DNA of 64,000 nt from Glaciecola blandensis (GCF_031846165.1 NZ_JAVRIE010000002.1:124001-188000); one strand, 5' to 3'; positions 44,464 to 53,871 are shown, counted from the stretch's first letter. Program-made: numbers and translations. Notes: generated from the sequence alone by a model not told the origin.

Positions 44464-46137
44464 ATGCGTCTATCTATTACCGCAAAAACAACCATCGGCA
44501 CTGCTCTGATTGAAGGGGTGTTATTGTTGATGTTAGTGATAACTGCGACGCACTTCATGGGCAATATTGCCAACGAAAATCTAGTTAAGCGTGCTAGTAC
44601 AGCTTCTAAACTTTTCGCCGCAACAACGAAAAGTGCCGTACTATCATTTGATTTGGCCTCCCTCGACGCTATTACTGACGAAGTACTCACTAACCCTGAC
44701 ATAGTCTACGCCAAGGTATTTGATGTTGACGGCCGTTTACTCGCCGCTGCCGGGAATCTGGGTTTATTGAACCGCCCCTTCGTTGAAGACGTTTTAGTCG
44801 ATGATGTGAATGATGGCGTATATGACAAAATGTCACTCATCTTTGCTGGAGACCAGACTTATGGAAGAGTCGAATTAGGTATCAGCATATCGGAAATGCA
44901 AAAAACCATGACTAAGGTAAAAACGTGGACTGCAAGTATTGCCTTTGTTGAGATGCTCTTGGTCGGACTGTTTTCAATATTTCTTGGTCGTTACCTCACT
45001 AAACAACTGAATGTGTTGCGCAGAGGCGCTAAAAAAATAAATGCGGCGTTGGATTCTGGTCAATTTGATGTTGCCAGAGTGCCGGAAGATAGTGACGATG
45101 AATTAGCTGAAGTGGCAAAGGCCTTTAATTCCTTGGTTGATAACCTAGAAGTAGAGTATCAACGAACTCAATCATTTCAGAATGCCTTGCAAGGGCTGAA
45201 CCGTACTCTGGAAATGAAAGTCAAGAAGCGTACTCAGCAGGTTGAGGCGCAAAATGAAGAACTTACTCACATCAATCAGAACCTAAAAACTACGCAACAG
45301 CAGCTATTGCAGGCAGAAAAAATGGCCTCTGTAGGTCAACTAGCTGCTGGTGTTGCTCATGAAATCAACAACCCAATCGGTTTTATTAATAGCAATATGG
45401 GCGTATTGAAAGGATATATCGACACTTACATTGAGATAAGTCTCAAACTTGAAACCTTGGTAAAAACGCCTACCGATGATGACAACTATCAGAATATGCT
45501 CGATGAGTTTAAAGCATATTTAGACGAACAAGATATTTCTTTTATCAATGATGACGTTAAAGAACTCCTCGTGGATACTGACGATGGCTTGAGTCGTGTA
45601 ATTGATATCGTGAAGAATATGAAATCATTTAGTCGAGCAGACAGCGACACTATGCAGTTGTTCGACATTAACCAGTGTATTTCTACCACTGCAAAAATGG
45701 TAAAAAGCAAGGTAACCCAGAATGCAGAGCTAGTTTTGGATCTGAAAGATGTGCCGGATAGCTTGATGAATGTGGGTAAAATCAATCAAGTGTTAACCAA
45801 TTTGATCGTCAACGCGGGTCAAGCCATACAAAAAGACGGTACAGTGACTGTTCACTCTTTTCAGGACGGCGACAATATTAAAATTATGATAGTCGATACC
45901 GGGACTGGCATGTCGGCGGAAACGATGAAAGATATTTTCAACCCTTTCTTTACCACTAAGGAGGAAGGAGAAGGCACGGGACTGGGCCTGTCAATTTCAT
46001 TTGATATTATACAAGAGCATGGAGGTTCAATCGCCGTTGAGAGCGAAATAAGCGTTGGTACAAGGTTTACAATCACGCTTCCAATAACGAGCAGTATGAA
46101 TAGCGACTCAAGTCAAATTGAGTCTTCGATAAGTTAG
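44464..46137 (+). CDS. Membrane-bound sensor histidine kinase
   Basis: The 557-residue protein has a membrane helix at about 10-35, a periplasmic sensor part to about 150, a second helix near 155-178, a HAMP domain (about 178-235), a coiled coil, and a kinase core with His299 in VAHEINNP and ATP-site motifs: N box NLIVNAGQA near 445, G1 DTGTGM, F box FNPFFTTK and G2 GEGTGLGLS. The H box is of the HEINNP type common to kinases with unusual partners. It most likely works with the binding protein before and the response regulator after it. Confidence 0.94.
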   Translation: MRLSITAKTTIGTALIEGVLLLMLVITATHFMGNIANENLVKRASTASKLFAATTKSAVLSFDLASLDAITDEVLTNPDIVYAKVFDVDGRLLAAAGNLGLLNRPFVEDVLVDDVNDGVYDKMSLIFAGDQTYGRVELGISISEMQKTMTKVKTWTASIAFVEMLLVGLFSIFLGRYLTKQLNVLRRGAKKINAALDSGQFDVARVPEDSDDELAEVAKAFNSLVDNLEVEYQRTQSFQNALQGLNRTLEMKVKKRTQQVEAQNEELTHINQNLKTTQQQLLQAEKMASVGQLAAGVAHEINNPIGFINSNMGVLKGYIDTYIEISLKLETLVKTPTDDDNYQNMLDEFKAYLDEQDISFINDDVKELLVDTDDGLSRVIDIVKNMKSFSRADSDTMQLFDINQCISTTAKMVKSKVTQNAELVLDLKDVPDSLMNVGKINQVLTNLIVNAGQAIQKDGTVTVHSFQDGDNIKIMIVDTGTGMSAETMKDIFNPFFTTKEEGEGTGLGLSISFDIIQEHGGSIAVESEISVGTRFTITLPITSSMNSDSSQIESSIS

Positions 46138-46153
46138 AGTGGATACCCTTTTC

Positions 46154-47443
46154 ATGAGTGAAGAAAAATCAGAAGTAAAAGCAGCTCCGAAATTCACTGT
46201 GCTTTTTGTAGATGACGAAACCAGCATCCTACGCACTATGAAACGTATTTTTCACAGTAAACCGTTCAAATTGGTGCTTGCGGATAGCGCGCAAAAAGCA
46301 CTGGATTTTATGCAGGAAAATACCGTTCATGTGGTTGTTTCTGATATGAAAATGCCGGGCATGAATGGTGCCGCTTTTCTAAGCCAAGTTGCGTTAAACT
46401 TTCCCGATACATATAAAATCGTACTGTCTGGTTTTGCTGATTTAGAGTCGACTTTAGAAGTGATCAATAACGGCCAAATTCAACGTTTCTTGCAAAAGCC
46501 GTGGGACAATGAAGTATTGATCGAGGCAGTAGAGCGCGGCATCAACCAACATAAATTAGCAGCAGAAAACAAACGTCTTCAGCTACTAACAGCTAAGCAA
46601 AACAAAGAGCTGGCCTCTCTAAATGGCGTATTAGAGCAAAAGGTAGAACAGCGAACCAAGCAATTGAAAGTGGCACTTTCGCGTTCAGAGCAAGCGACAA
46701 CTTCTGTGAAGAAAGTGATTTACAACATGCTTAGCAGTAACCCCTTGTTTAGCGGTGCTTATGCAAAATCGGTCAGCAGTGTGGCCAAATCGATTGCAGA
46801 TAGAATGGATCTTAGCGATAAACAAGTAGCCGATATTACTTATGCTGCTTTGATTGCTGAAATAGGCATGGTTGGACTCGATACCAAAATTATCCAAACG
46901 CCTTTCTCAAAGCTTACGCCAGCACAGCAAGAAAGCTACTATAGCCAGGCTTATCGTGCTCAGTTAATTTTAGCGCCAGCGCAGTTGCCAGAGGTGACCG
47001 ATATTATTATTAACCAGTTTGAGTTTACCAATGGACGAGGTTTTCCTAATAGTGTTGCCGCAGACCAGATACCGCTTGGCTCAAAAGTGTTGGCGGTGGC
47101 AAGAGATTATATGCGCTACCGTAAAGGACGCATAAATGGTACCGAATACGACGCTTTGGATGCGATTGACAAAGTAAATAATTATTGCGGTCTTCAATAC
47201 GATGGCAGTATCGTGAACTTGCTGAAATTAGAGCAACAGGCCGGATCTGAAGATAAATATGATATTGGCTTGAAGACATCTCAACTCGAGCCAGGCATGG
47301 TGTTGCATGAAGCTTTGTACAATGAGAACGATATCTTAATTTTACCGCAGGGCCATATATTTGATGCGGGAAGCATTGAGAAAATTAAAGCGCTAGAAGA
47401 GCGCTTTAATATGACCTTGTCAATCCTGATAGAAGAAGATTAG
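46154..47443 (+). CDS. Response regulator with inactive HD-GYP-like output domain
   Basis: In 429 residues, a receiver comes first: FVDDE at about 19-23, phospho-acceptor Asp64 in SDMKMPG, Thr/Ser in VLSGF and Lys in LQKPWD. A coiled coil (about 140-180) leads to an HD-GYP-like domain, about residues 180-345. Its metal motif, normally HDIGK, reads AEIGM near 236, and the HHxxxDGxGYP loop reads NQFEFTNGRGFP near 292. So c-di-GMP hydrolysis is unlikely. The C-terminal 80 residues are an added domain. I prefer the ATG at 46154; GTG 46139 is possible. Confidence 0.92.
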   Translation: MSEEKSEVKAAPKFTVLFVDDETSILRTMKRIFHSKPFKLVLADSAQKALDFMQENTVHVVVSDMKMPGMNGAAFLSQVALNFPDTYKIVLSGFADLESTLEVINNGQIQRFLQKPWDNEVLIEAVERGINQHKLAAENKRLQLLTAKQNKELASLNGVLEQKVEQRTKQLKVALSRSEQATTSVKKVIYNMLSSNPLFSGAYAKSVSSVAKSIADRMDLSDKQVADITYAALIAEIGMVGLDTKIIQTPFSKLTPAQQESYYSQAYRAQLILAPAQLPEVTDIIINQFEFTNGRGFPNSVAADQIPLGSKVLAVARDYMRYRKGRINGTEYDALDAIDKVNNYCGLQYDGSIVNLLKLEQQAGSEDKYDIGLKTSQLEPGMVLHEALYNENDILILPQGHIFDAGSIEKIKALEERFNMTLSILIEED

Positions 47444-47453
47444 TCGGTTCTAT

Positions 47454-48620
47454 CTACGAGGTGAGTAAGCCTTTGTAAACATTATTCGCTTTCTCGAATG
47501 CATTTTGCTGTTCGAGTAAGCGGGCAAGTAGACGACCATCATCTGGATCGCTAGCGAGTTCCAAGGCTTTCCTTACCGCTTTTTCAGCTAATTCACTGTC
47601 ACCACTATTGTAGGCCAAGTGCGCCAACACTGAATACAGTTTGGCGTTTTCAGGATCGGCTTTAATCCAGCTTTCAATCAAGCGCATGGCAGCAAAAGGA
47701 GAAGGGTGCTTGAGTTGCTTAAATAAACTGTGGAATGCACTATGCTGAGACTTCTTAGCTAAGTCGACCAAAATAGGCTCTGCATCTTTCGACAAGCCCT
47801 GATCTATGAGCAACTGTATAAATACAATCTGATTAGCGATGTCTTTTTTCGCTGCTCTCGGCAATTCTTCCCATTTTTGACGCAGTGCGTTCGCACCGTG
47901 TTTACTCGCAATTTCTGCAAACTCGCCCTGGGTTGCTTGCTGAGCCCAAACGACATAATCGTCACCTAAGACCTTTTTATGTAATTTTAAGCGTTCTTTT
48001 ACTTCATCCCATTGGCCTAGAGCTGCTAGTACTGATAACCACAGACGCGCGATAACAGCTTGGTTCTGAGCTTTGGTATCGATGCCCTCAAGTACTTCTT
48101 TAGCTTTGTCAAATTGGTGCTGTTGTACAAAATGCGCCGCTTGTTGCGCTTTGGCCGATACTGCCGAAGCTTCAAAGGTTTCAGCGATACTGAGTAAATT
48201 CTCCAGATTGTTACCGTTATTTACTTTGCGATCGATATCCGCAGCTAAAATATAGTTTGAACCACCAAATTCACCAGGAAAGGTCTTGCTTATGGCCTTT
48301 TGAGCGGATTCATAATCACCAATCGCACAAGCGTTGATTGCCTCATGAAAGGCTTTTTGTTGTTTGCGCCGGGATAAGCTACCAAACCAGTTGCGTGAAC
48401 CCGTCAACATGCGCGCTAACTTTACAAGTAGCCAGCCGATAATGATCACGCCAATACTGCTGGCGAGCAGGACAATGCCGGCGCTCACTACAGTCATCTG
48501 AATGCGTAAGTCACCCATCGCAATGAAAATACGCCCTTTTTCACCAATCGCATGATGGCCAAAAAGAATCGCCGCAAATAACAGGGCAATTAAGATGATG
48601 TAAAATATCAGTTTCTTCAT
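47454..48620 (-). CDS. hemY: HemY, haem-operon TPR membrane protein
   Basis: At 388 residues the protein has two N-terminal membrane helices (about 3-20 and 40-65) and a TPR-rich C-terminal part (PENAKLYSVLAHLAYNSGDSELAEKAVRKAL near 335), the HemY layout of gammaproteobacteria. It is the last gene of the hem operon, overlapping hemX by four bases (ATGA). It is thought to help coordinate late tetrapyrrole enzymes in the inner membrane; its exact work is unsettled. Confidence 0.92.
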   Translation of the reverse strand: MKKLIFYIILIALLFAAILFGHHAIGEKGRIFIAMGDLRIQMTVVSAGIVLLASSIGVIIIGWLLVKLARMLTGSRNWFGSLSRRKQQKAFHEAINACAIGDYESAQKAISKTFPGEFGGSNYILAADIDRKVNNGNNLENLLSIAETFEASAVSAKAQQAAHFVQQHQFDKAKEVLEGIDTKAQNQAVIARLWLSVLAALGQWDEVKERLKLHKKVLGDDYVVWAQQATQGEFAEIASKHGANALRQKWEELPRAAKKDIANQIVFIQLLIDQGLSKDAEPILVDLAKKSQHSAFHSLFKQLKHPSPFAAMRLIESWIKADPENAKLYSVLAHLAYNSGDSELAEKAVRKALELASDPDDGRLLARLLEQQNAFEKANNVYKGLLTS

Positions 48621-49942
48621 AAGGCACCCTCAGAAATTTTGTCGGGGTCCTGGTCAAGAGTCGGTTGGTTGCCAAATGCGCCTTTAACGCGCTCGTCGAT
48701 GATATCTTTTAATGCAGACGCAGAGCTTAATTCGCGAGGATAAGTTTTAGAGACTTCGGTACCTTGAAGTTGTTGCATCACTTCAATGAATTGCTTCACG
48801 TTGTTTTCTTCTAGCTGATAATGCTCAACGACAACAGCCATCGCTTGCTGCAATGACGCTTGATAAAGGGTATTTCGTTCGCTCAGTGCAGCACTTTGAG
48901 CTTGTGCTAAGGCTAGTTTTAGTTGTTCGGTAATCAGCCATCTTTGTTTGGTGGATAAATAGGGTAGAATGGGCTCGTCACTGACATCTACCTGTATAAA
49001 ATCATCAACAATCGCTGTCCAAGTCTTAGATAAATTTTCCTGCCAGTCAGCAATATCGTCACTTAGCTCTGTTGCCGCTGGATTTGGCTCGAACTCTTGA
49101 ATTTTCATGGCGTTTAGGGGCAACTGATCAACTTGAGAAATCATGCCATTCAAAGCTAACGCAACGGAGTTAGTCGATACTGGACTTACTTGGTGAAGCG
49201 CCTGAATGTCATTGGCAATGAGTTTTCTTACTGGAAAAAGTGATGGATCTGCGAGGTCCGCCAGTCGAGAATCTGCCGCCTGCAACATTAACATGGCAGT
49301 GCTAACATCTTTCTCTAGCCATAACTTCCTTCCGGCCATGCGCACAAGGTAATCGGCCTCAGCAAGCAGCCAGTCGGCAGGTCGTCGCCCAGATAATTCG
49401 CTTACTTTGCGTTTTAATAAATCAGTGTCGTCAGTGTTTTGCGCCGACAAGGCAAACAATTCATTTAGCGCAGAATCAAAATTAGCGCTCTGTGCGGCCA
49501 TGGAGTCTTTGATACTGCTTTGTAATGTTTCATTGGCTTGGTTTAGCTCGCGTTTCAAAGAGGCTATTTCATCGTTCGCGTTACTCACTTCAGTTTGTAG
49601 TACCGTCAACTCGTCGTTCTCGTTGCTGGCGCCCTGTTGCCAGTTGTACCAAACCCAAGCAGCGGCGGCACAAAGACCTACAATGATGAGAAAGTTCAGC
49701 AATGCTAGGAACCACAAACCACCTGTTTTTACCGTTTTCTCTTCAGCACTACTAGTATTTGTACTACGTGCGTTTGTCGTATTTGAATTCGTCACAGGAG
49801 CACGCTTACTGAGGGTTTCAGCCGACTCTTCAATCACCACAGCGTCTTCAATTCTCTGTTCATCAAGCGTGCTCTGATCGTCAACATTGGCCTCGTTCTC
49901 ATTGGCTTTCGATGTGTCGTTTGTTGACTTCTGGTCAGTCAT
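48617..49942 (-). CDS. hemX: HemX, uroporphyrinogen-III C-methyltransferase-like membrane protein
   Basis: The 441-residue protein has an acidic, low-complexity N-terminus (about 1-75), a membrane helix near 78-100, a coiled coil (LTVLQTEVSNANDEIASLKR) and the HemX C-terminal domain (RRPADWLLAEADYLVRMAGRK near 190). Despite the database name it has no methyltransferase fold. The ATG at 49942 sits within the end of hemD, eight bases of overlap, with AAGGA seven bases ahead. An extension to 49975 is open but unsupported. Confidence 0.92.
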   Translation of the reverse strand: MTDQKSTNDTSKANENEANVDDQSTLDEQRIEDAVVIEESAETLSKRAPVTNSNTTNARSTNTSSAEEKTVKTGGLWFLALLNFLIIVGLCAAAAWVWYNWQQGASNENDELTVLQTEVSNANDEIASLKRELNQANETLQSSIKDSMAAQSANFDSALNELFALSAQNTDDTDLLKRKVSELSGRRPADWLLAEADYLVRMAGRKLWLEKDVSTAMLMLQAADSRLADLADPSLFPVRKLIANDIQALHQVSPVSTNSVALALNGMISQVDQLPLNAMKIQEFEPNPAATELSDDIADWQENLSKTWTAIVDDFIQVDVSDEPILPYLSTKQRWLITEQLKLALAQAQSAALSERNTLYQASLQQAMAVVVEHYQLEENNVKQFIEVMQQLQGTEVSKTYPRELSSASALKDIIDERVKGAFGNQPTLDQDPDKISEGAL

Positions 49943-50648
49943 TTTGTGATCCTTTGACTTTGCGGGTTGCTGCAATCAAACATTGATCACTTGCACCCTC
50001 GCTATTGATTATGTGTTTCGCACCCAATGCCGCAAGATGAAGTTTAACGCGGTCACTGACTACTATCCATTGGATAGTATTAAGCCATTCTGGTTCAAAG
50101 TAATTATAAGCCGCATCTACAAAAGCTGCACTTGTTGCAATAATACAATGAATATCACTTTGCACAAACTCTTGTGTAAATTGCGCTTCCTGCAAGCATA
50201 CCCGTTTGTACAGGTCTTGATGGACCAGTGTTATTCCCACTTTTGCTAGGCTCTGCTGGATAAGTTGCCGGCCGCCTTCACCCTTTAATAGTAGCACTTG
50301 GGAAGGCTTGATTTTGCGAGCTTGAATGGCCGCGACGACCCCTTCTGAGTTTGCTGGCACGGCTTCACTAACACGACTGAACTTACAGGCAAGTTTCTTT
50401 GCGGTGCTGGGCCCTACAGCGATAATGGGTATGTCTTTGGCAAGGTCTTGCTGTACACGTTCAACAAAGATATCTGCAGCGGCGGTGCTGGTCACAATGA
50501 TCAGGTCAGCCTGGTAATCACTAAATTTGATGTCACTCGATAAGGGGACGATATCAATGAGAGCACAACCAACGGCATCTAGACCCGCCTCAGCAAATCG
50601 CGCTACTGAGGTGTCTATTTTGGTTGTCGGTCGAAGTAGTAAAAACAT
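49935..50648 (-). CDS. hemD: Uroporphyrinogen-III synthase
   Basis: The 237-residue protein has the two-lobe HemD pattern: LRPTTKIDTSVARFAEAG at the start, LIIVTSTAAADIFVERV near 50, IIAVGPSTAKKLA near 75, LLLKGEGGRQLIQQSLAKVG near 115, and IIATSAAFVDAAYNYF near 163. It cyclises hydroxymethylbilane from HemC. A 91-base gap to hemC is the largest inside this operon. Confidence 0.93.
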   Translation of the reverse strand: MFLLLRPTTKIDTSVARFAEAGLDAVGCALIDIVPLSSDIKFSDYQADLIIVTSTAAADIFVERVQQDLAKDIPIIAVGPSTAKKLACKFSRVSEAVPANSEGVVAAIQARKIKPSQVLLLKGEGGRQLIQQSLAKVGITLVHQDLYKRVCLQEAQFTQEFVQSDIHCIIATSAAFVDAAYNYFEPEWLNTIQWIVVSDRVKLHLAALGAKHIINSEGASDQCLIAATRKVKGSQND

Positions 50649-50739
50649 ACTCTTTGCTCTACATTCCTATTGTCGTGAATTCATCGATTTCGTTTGCGCT
50701 GTCAGTTTGTACAATCAACGGCTGATGCAGTGCAAAAGA

Positions 50740-51675
50740 CTAGTCACCAAGAGCGTCTAAAATCTCTCTTGCACCTTGTTCAAGTAATTTATTTGCTACT
50801 TCAGTCCCGATGTTTTCTGCATCTGCAAGCTGACCCTCTGCTGAGGCTTTCAAGATCGTTGTACCATCAGGCGTCCCCACGAGGCCGCGCAATGTGAGTG
50901 TATCATCACTTAGTACCGCGTAACTTCCGATCGGCACTTGGCATCCGCCTTCCAATCTAGCATTCATGGCTCTTTCTGCTAGCACTCTGGCGGCAGTTTG
51001 TGAGTCGTTTAGTGCTTGCAGTAAGCTAATGAGTTCAGCGTCGTCATTTCTACATTCGATACCAACTGCACCTTGACCAACCGCAGGTAAACTCACGCCG
51101 GTGTCAATCTCTTGCTTGATACGCTCACGCATTCCCAAGCGAATAAGACCAGCGGAGGCGAGGATAATGGCATCGTACTGGCCCTCATCCAATTTGGCTA
51201 AGCGGGTATTCACGTTGCCGCGAAGGTCTTTTATCACTAGATCGGAGCGAAAAGCGCGTATTTGGCATTGACGGCGTAAGCTTGATGTACCAACGACAGC
51301 GCCTAGTGGGAGAGCTTCAATGCTGTCATAATGATTCGATACGAAGGCATCGAAGGGGTTTTCGCGCTCACAGATTGCATGCAAGCCAAAGCCCTCTGGG
51401 AAAGCAACGGGTACATCCTTCATAGAGTGGACAGCAATATCGGCTTCGCCATTTTGCATCGCAATTTCAAGTTCTTTAATGAATAGGCCTTTACCCCCAA
51501 TTTTCGCGAGGGGAGTGTCTAAAATGCGATCGCCTTGGGTCGACATTGGCAGTAGCTCAACATTCACATGAGGATGATGCTCTAAGAGTTTGGCTTGAAC
51601 ATACTTCGCTTGCCACATCGCCAAATCACTTTTTCGGGTTGCGATTCGAATCGTCCTAGTCGTTGAGTTGCTCAT
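50740..51675 (-). CDS. hemC: Hydroxymethylbilane synthase (porphobilinogen deaminase)
   Basis: The 311-residue protein has IRIATRKSDLAMWQA at the N-terminus, SMKDVP near 83, GTSSLRRQCQIRAFRSDL near 130, RGNVNTRLAKLDEGQYDAIILA near 152 and the cofactor cysteine in EGGCQVPIG near 244. It polymerises four porphobilinogens. It starts three bases after the esterase gene, so transcription should come from the cyaY side. Confidence 0.97.
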   Translation of the reverse strand: MSNSTTRTIRIATRKSDLAMWQAKYVQAKLLEHHPHVNVELLPMSTQGDRILDTPLAKIGGKGLFIKELEIAMQNGEADIAVHSMKDVPVAFPEGFGLHAICERENPFDAFVSNHYDSIEALPLGAVVGTSSLRRQCQIRAFRSDLVIKDLRGNVNTRLAKLDEGQYDAIILASAGLIRLGMRERIKQEIDTGVSLPAVGQGAVGIECRNDDAELISLLQALNDSQTAARVLAERAMNARLEGGCQVPIGSYAVLSDDTLTLRGLVGTPDGTTILKASAEGQLADAENIGTEVANKLLEQGAREILDALGD

Positions 51676-51678
51676 GTC

Positions 51679-52356
51679 TTACTTTGCTCCCAAGTGATCT
51701 TGAATGAACTTAGAAATGTCGACTATTTCTGGCATACACACATTGTGCTGCATAACGTACTCTTTCCAAATCACATTGTAATCGTTCTGTTTCATGGTTT
51801 GATAAGCGCTATTGCCCAGAAATAGAGGGACAACTTCATCTTGTTGACCATGCGCAAAGAATACCGGGGTGTCTTGGTTTTCAACCGATTTTTCAGTTTG
51901 TAGTGTATTCGGGGCGCACATGTAGGTGCTGAGCGCGACGATACCAGCCAAACGATGTTTGATTCGGGTGCCTAAATGCAAAGAAATGACACCACCTTGA
52001 GAAAAGCCAATTAGCATGATTTTACTCGCATCAATACCGCTGGCTATCTCCGCCTCAATTAATTTTTCGACACGCTGAGACGAATCTAGAACGCCTTCTA
52101 AATCGGCTCTAGAGTCCATATCCATCGATTTAATATCGTACCAAGCACGCATCTCCATGCCGTTATTAATGGTCACTGGCCGGATAGGCGCATGGGGGAA
52201 AACAAACTTCACACCAAGCTCGTCAGGTAGCTTCAATTCAGGTGCAATTGGCGCGAAACCATTACCTGAATCACCAAGACCGTGAAGCCATATTATCGTT
52301 GCCTTGTGCTCAGCTTTCGCAGGGATAACAACGGAAGGAAGTAATGCGTCGCTCAT
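51679..52356 (-). CDS. Alpha/beta hydrolase, carboxylesterase/acyl-protein thioesterase type
   Basis: The 225-residue protein has HGLGDSGNGF near 25, the nucleophile elbow GFSQGG near 118, Asp in HGQQDEVVP near 172 and His in MQHNVC near 206. It belongs to the phospholipase/carboxylesterase (YpfH/APT1-like) group that splits short acyl esters or thioesters. Its place between cyaY (four bases before) and hemC (three bases after) is odd, as it has no known tie to haem; read-through by position is likely. Confidence 0.92.
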   Translation of the reverse strand: MSDALLPSVVIPAKAEHKATIIWLHGLGDSGNGFAPIAPELKLPDELGVKFVFPHAPIRPVTINNGMEMRAWYDIKSMDMDSRADLEGVLDSSQRVEKLIEAEIASGIDASKIMLIGFSQGGVISLHLGTRIKHRLAGIVALSTYMCAPNTLQTEKSVENQDTPVFFAHGQQDEVVPLFLGNSAYQTMKQNDYNVIWKEYVMQHNVCMPEIVDISKFIQDHLGAK

Positions 52357-52360
52357 TCAT

Positions 52361-52684
52361 CTAGTCCTGTAAATTCAATTTAATATCTTGGCCCGCTTGC
52401 TTACTAAGCGCTTCATCGAAGAAGCTAAAGAACTCTGCATCGGTACGCTCATCAATCCACTGACCATCTGTAAAATTGAAATGATGGCCATTAAACTTAG
52501 TCGCCACCCACAGTTGTTGCAGGGGAGGTTGTTTGTTGAGTATTATTTTGGTGTGGTTAGGCATTGTCAGAGTGAGGATGCCACCAGCACCTTCATAATC
52601 GATGTCTACTTCACACACTTCTAATGCTTCTTCTATCGCGATAAATAAGTTATCGATAAGCTCATGATAATCAGCGTCTTTCAT
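52361..52684 (-). CDS. cyaY: CyaY, bacterial frataxin
   Basis: The start at 52684 gives 107 residues beginning MKDADYHELIDNL, matching E. coli CyaY. Conserved points: the acidic helix 1, DIDYEGAGGILTLTMPN, KIILNKQPPLQQLWVATK and GHHFNF with WIDER. It binds iron and tunes iron-sulfur assembly. Longer in-frame starts (52699, 52732) would add residues not seen in relatives. It heads the hem operon, divergent from gmk by 91 bases. Confidence 0.94.
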   Translation of the reverse strand: MKDADYHELIDNLFIAIEEALEVCEVDIDYEGAGGILTLTMPNHTKIILNKQPPLQQLWVATKFNGHHFNFTDGQWIDERTDAEFFSFFDEALSKQAGQDIKLNLQD

Positions 52685-52775
52685 TCTTAAGTTTTCCATT
52701 TTGCGCACTTTGTATTGTGCATATGCTACCATTGTAAATTATTGCAACACTATCAATTAGCTAAATTTCCACTAT

Positions 52776-53447
52776 ATGCCTGATATTAAAACAAATTCTT
52801 CACCGAGTGAACTAACTAAGCCACTTGGTAACCTGTTTATCGTTGCTGCTCCCTCGGGCGCCGGTAAATCGACCTTGATCAAAGCTATTTTGGCAAAGTC
52901 GCACAGCAGCAATCCAATGCAGCTTTCGGTCTCTCACACTACTCGCAAACCGCGCCCTGGCGAAACGAACGGTGTTGAATATCATTTTGTTGATCATGCC
53001 GATTTCGAGGCCATGATTGAGCAAGATGCGTTTTATGAGTATGCCGAGGTCTTCGGTAATTATTACGGTACTTCTAAAGCTGCGATCAGTGACAAATTAC
53101 ATCAAGGGGTCGATATTTTCCTTGATATAGATTGGCAGGGTGCAAGGCAGGTGAAGGCACTTAATCCTGATGTGATTGGCATTTATATTGTACCGCCGTC
53201 CGTTGAGGCTCTGCAGGCCAGGTTATCCGGTCGTGGGCAAGATTCGGATGAAGTTATTGCAGGGCGTATGGCGCAAGCTAGATCTGAAATTTCTCACTAC
53301 AATGAATTTGATTACGTGGTGGTAAATGACGATCTAGAACAAGCACTAAAAGAGTTTGAAGCAATCGTTTTAGCAAACCGCTGTGATTTAGAAAACCAAG
53401 AAAATAGACATCAGGCACTTTTTGAGCAATTATTAGCGGGTAAATGA
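52776..53447 (+). CDS. gmk: Guanylate kinase
   Basis: The 223-residue protein has the P-loop SGAGKST near 29-35, SHTTRKPRPGE near 52, AEVFGNYYGTS near 88, the IDWQGARQVK segment near 109 and the adenine-side RGQDSDEVI near 150. It makes GDP from GMP, feeding both GTP and the alarmone pool. Residues 1-18 extend a little beyond E. coli Gmk. It precedes rpoZ by 83 bases in the standard gmk-rpoZ-spoT order. Confidence 0.97.
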   Translation: MPDIKTNSSPSELTKPLGNLFIVAAPSGAGKSTLIKAILAKSHSSNPMQLSVSHTTRKPRPGETNGVEYHFVDHADFEAMIEQDAFYEYAEVFGNYYGTSKAAISDKLHQGVDIFLDIDWQGARQVKALNPDVIGIYIVPPSVEALQARLSGRGQDSDEVIAGRMAQARSEISHYNEFDYVVVNDDLEQALKEFEAIVLANRCDLENQENRHQALFEQLLAGK

Positions 53448-53530
53448 GCTATTTTTACTAGGCTTTAGCGAGATTATGCAGTATACTTCGCGACCTTTTT
53501 GAAAACCCTATTGATTTTTCGGAGCATTAA

Positions 53531-53803
53531 ATGGCACGTGTAACAGTTGAAGACGCTGTAGATCAGATTGGCAACAGATTCGATTTAGTATTAGTTGCAG
53601 CGCGACGCGCTAGACAAATTGCTACAGAAGGCAAAGACCCACTTGTAGAAATGGGTAATGATAAGCCAACTGTTGTCGCTCTTCGTGAGATTGAATTAGG
53701 TCTTGTGACTGCAGACACAGTAGAGCAGTCTGACCTTCACGATGAACGTGAAAAAGAAGCTGCAGAGTTTGCTTCGGTAGCAAGTATCCTATCTGAAAAC
53801 TAG
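53531..53803 (+). CDS. rpoZ: RNA polymerase omega subunit
   Basis: The 90-residue protein begins ARVTVEDAVDQIGNRFDLVLVAARRARQ-like (the conserved core) and has DKPTVVALREIELGLV near 47. Omega helps fold beta-prime and bears one ppGpp site, fitting its place before spoT. A TATACT element at 53482-53487 may be a -10 box. GGAG precedes the ATG. Confidence 0.97.
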   Translation: MARVTVEDAVDQIGNRFDLVLVAARRARQIATEGKDPLVEMGNDKPTVVALREIELGLVTADTVEQSDLHDEREKEAAEFASVASILSEN

Positions 53804-53871
53804 GCCACTTTGCTCAAGTCTTTTTTATCGCTATCTAGGCGCTTGAAAGACGAACAAATTGATTATTTTGA

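Noticed and set aside
46139..46153. GTG start for the response regulator
   Set aside because: It would begin one base after the kinase stop and add five unconserved residues; the ATG at 46154 directly precedes the acidic leader of the receiver. Kept only as an alternative.
49407..49877. Plus-strand open frame of about 156 codons inside hemX
   Set aside because: Shadow of the hemX coding frame in a low-complexity region.
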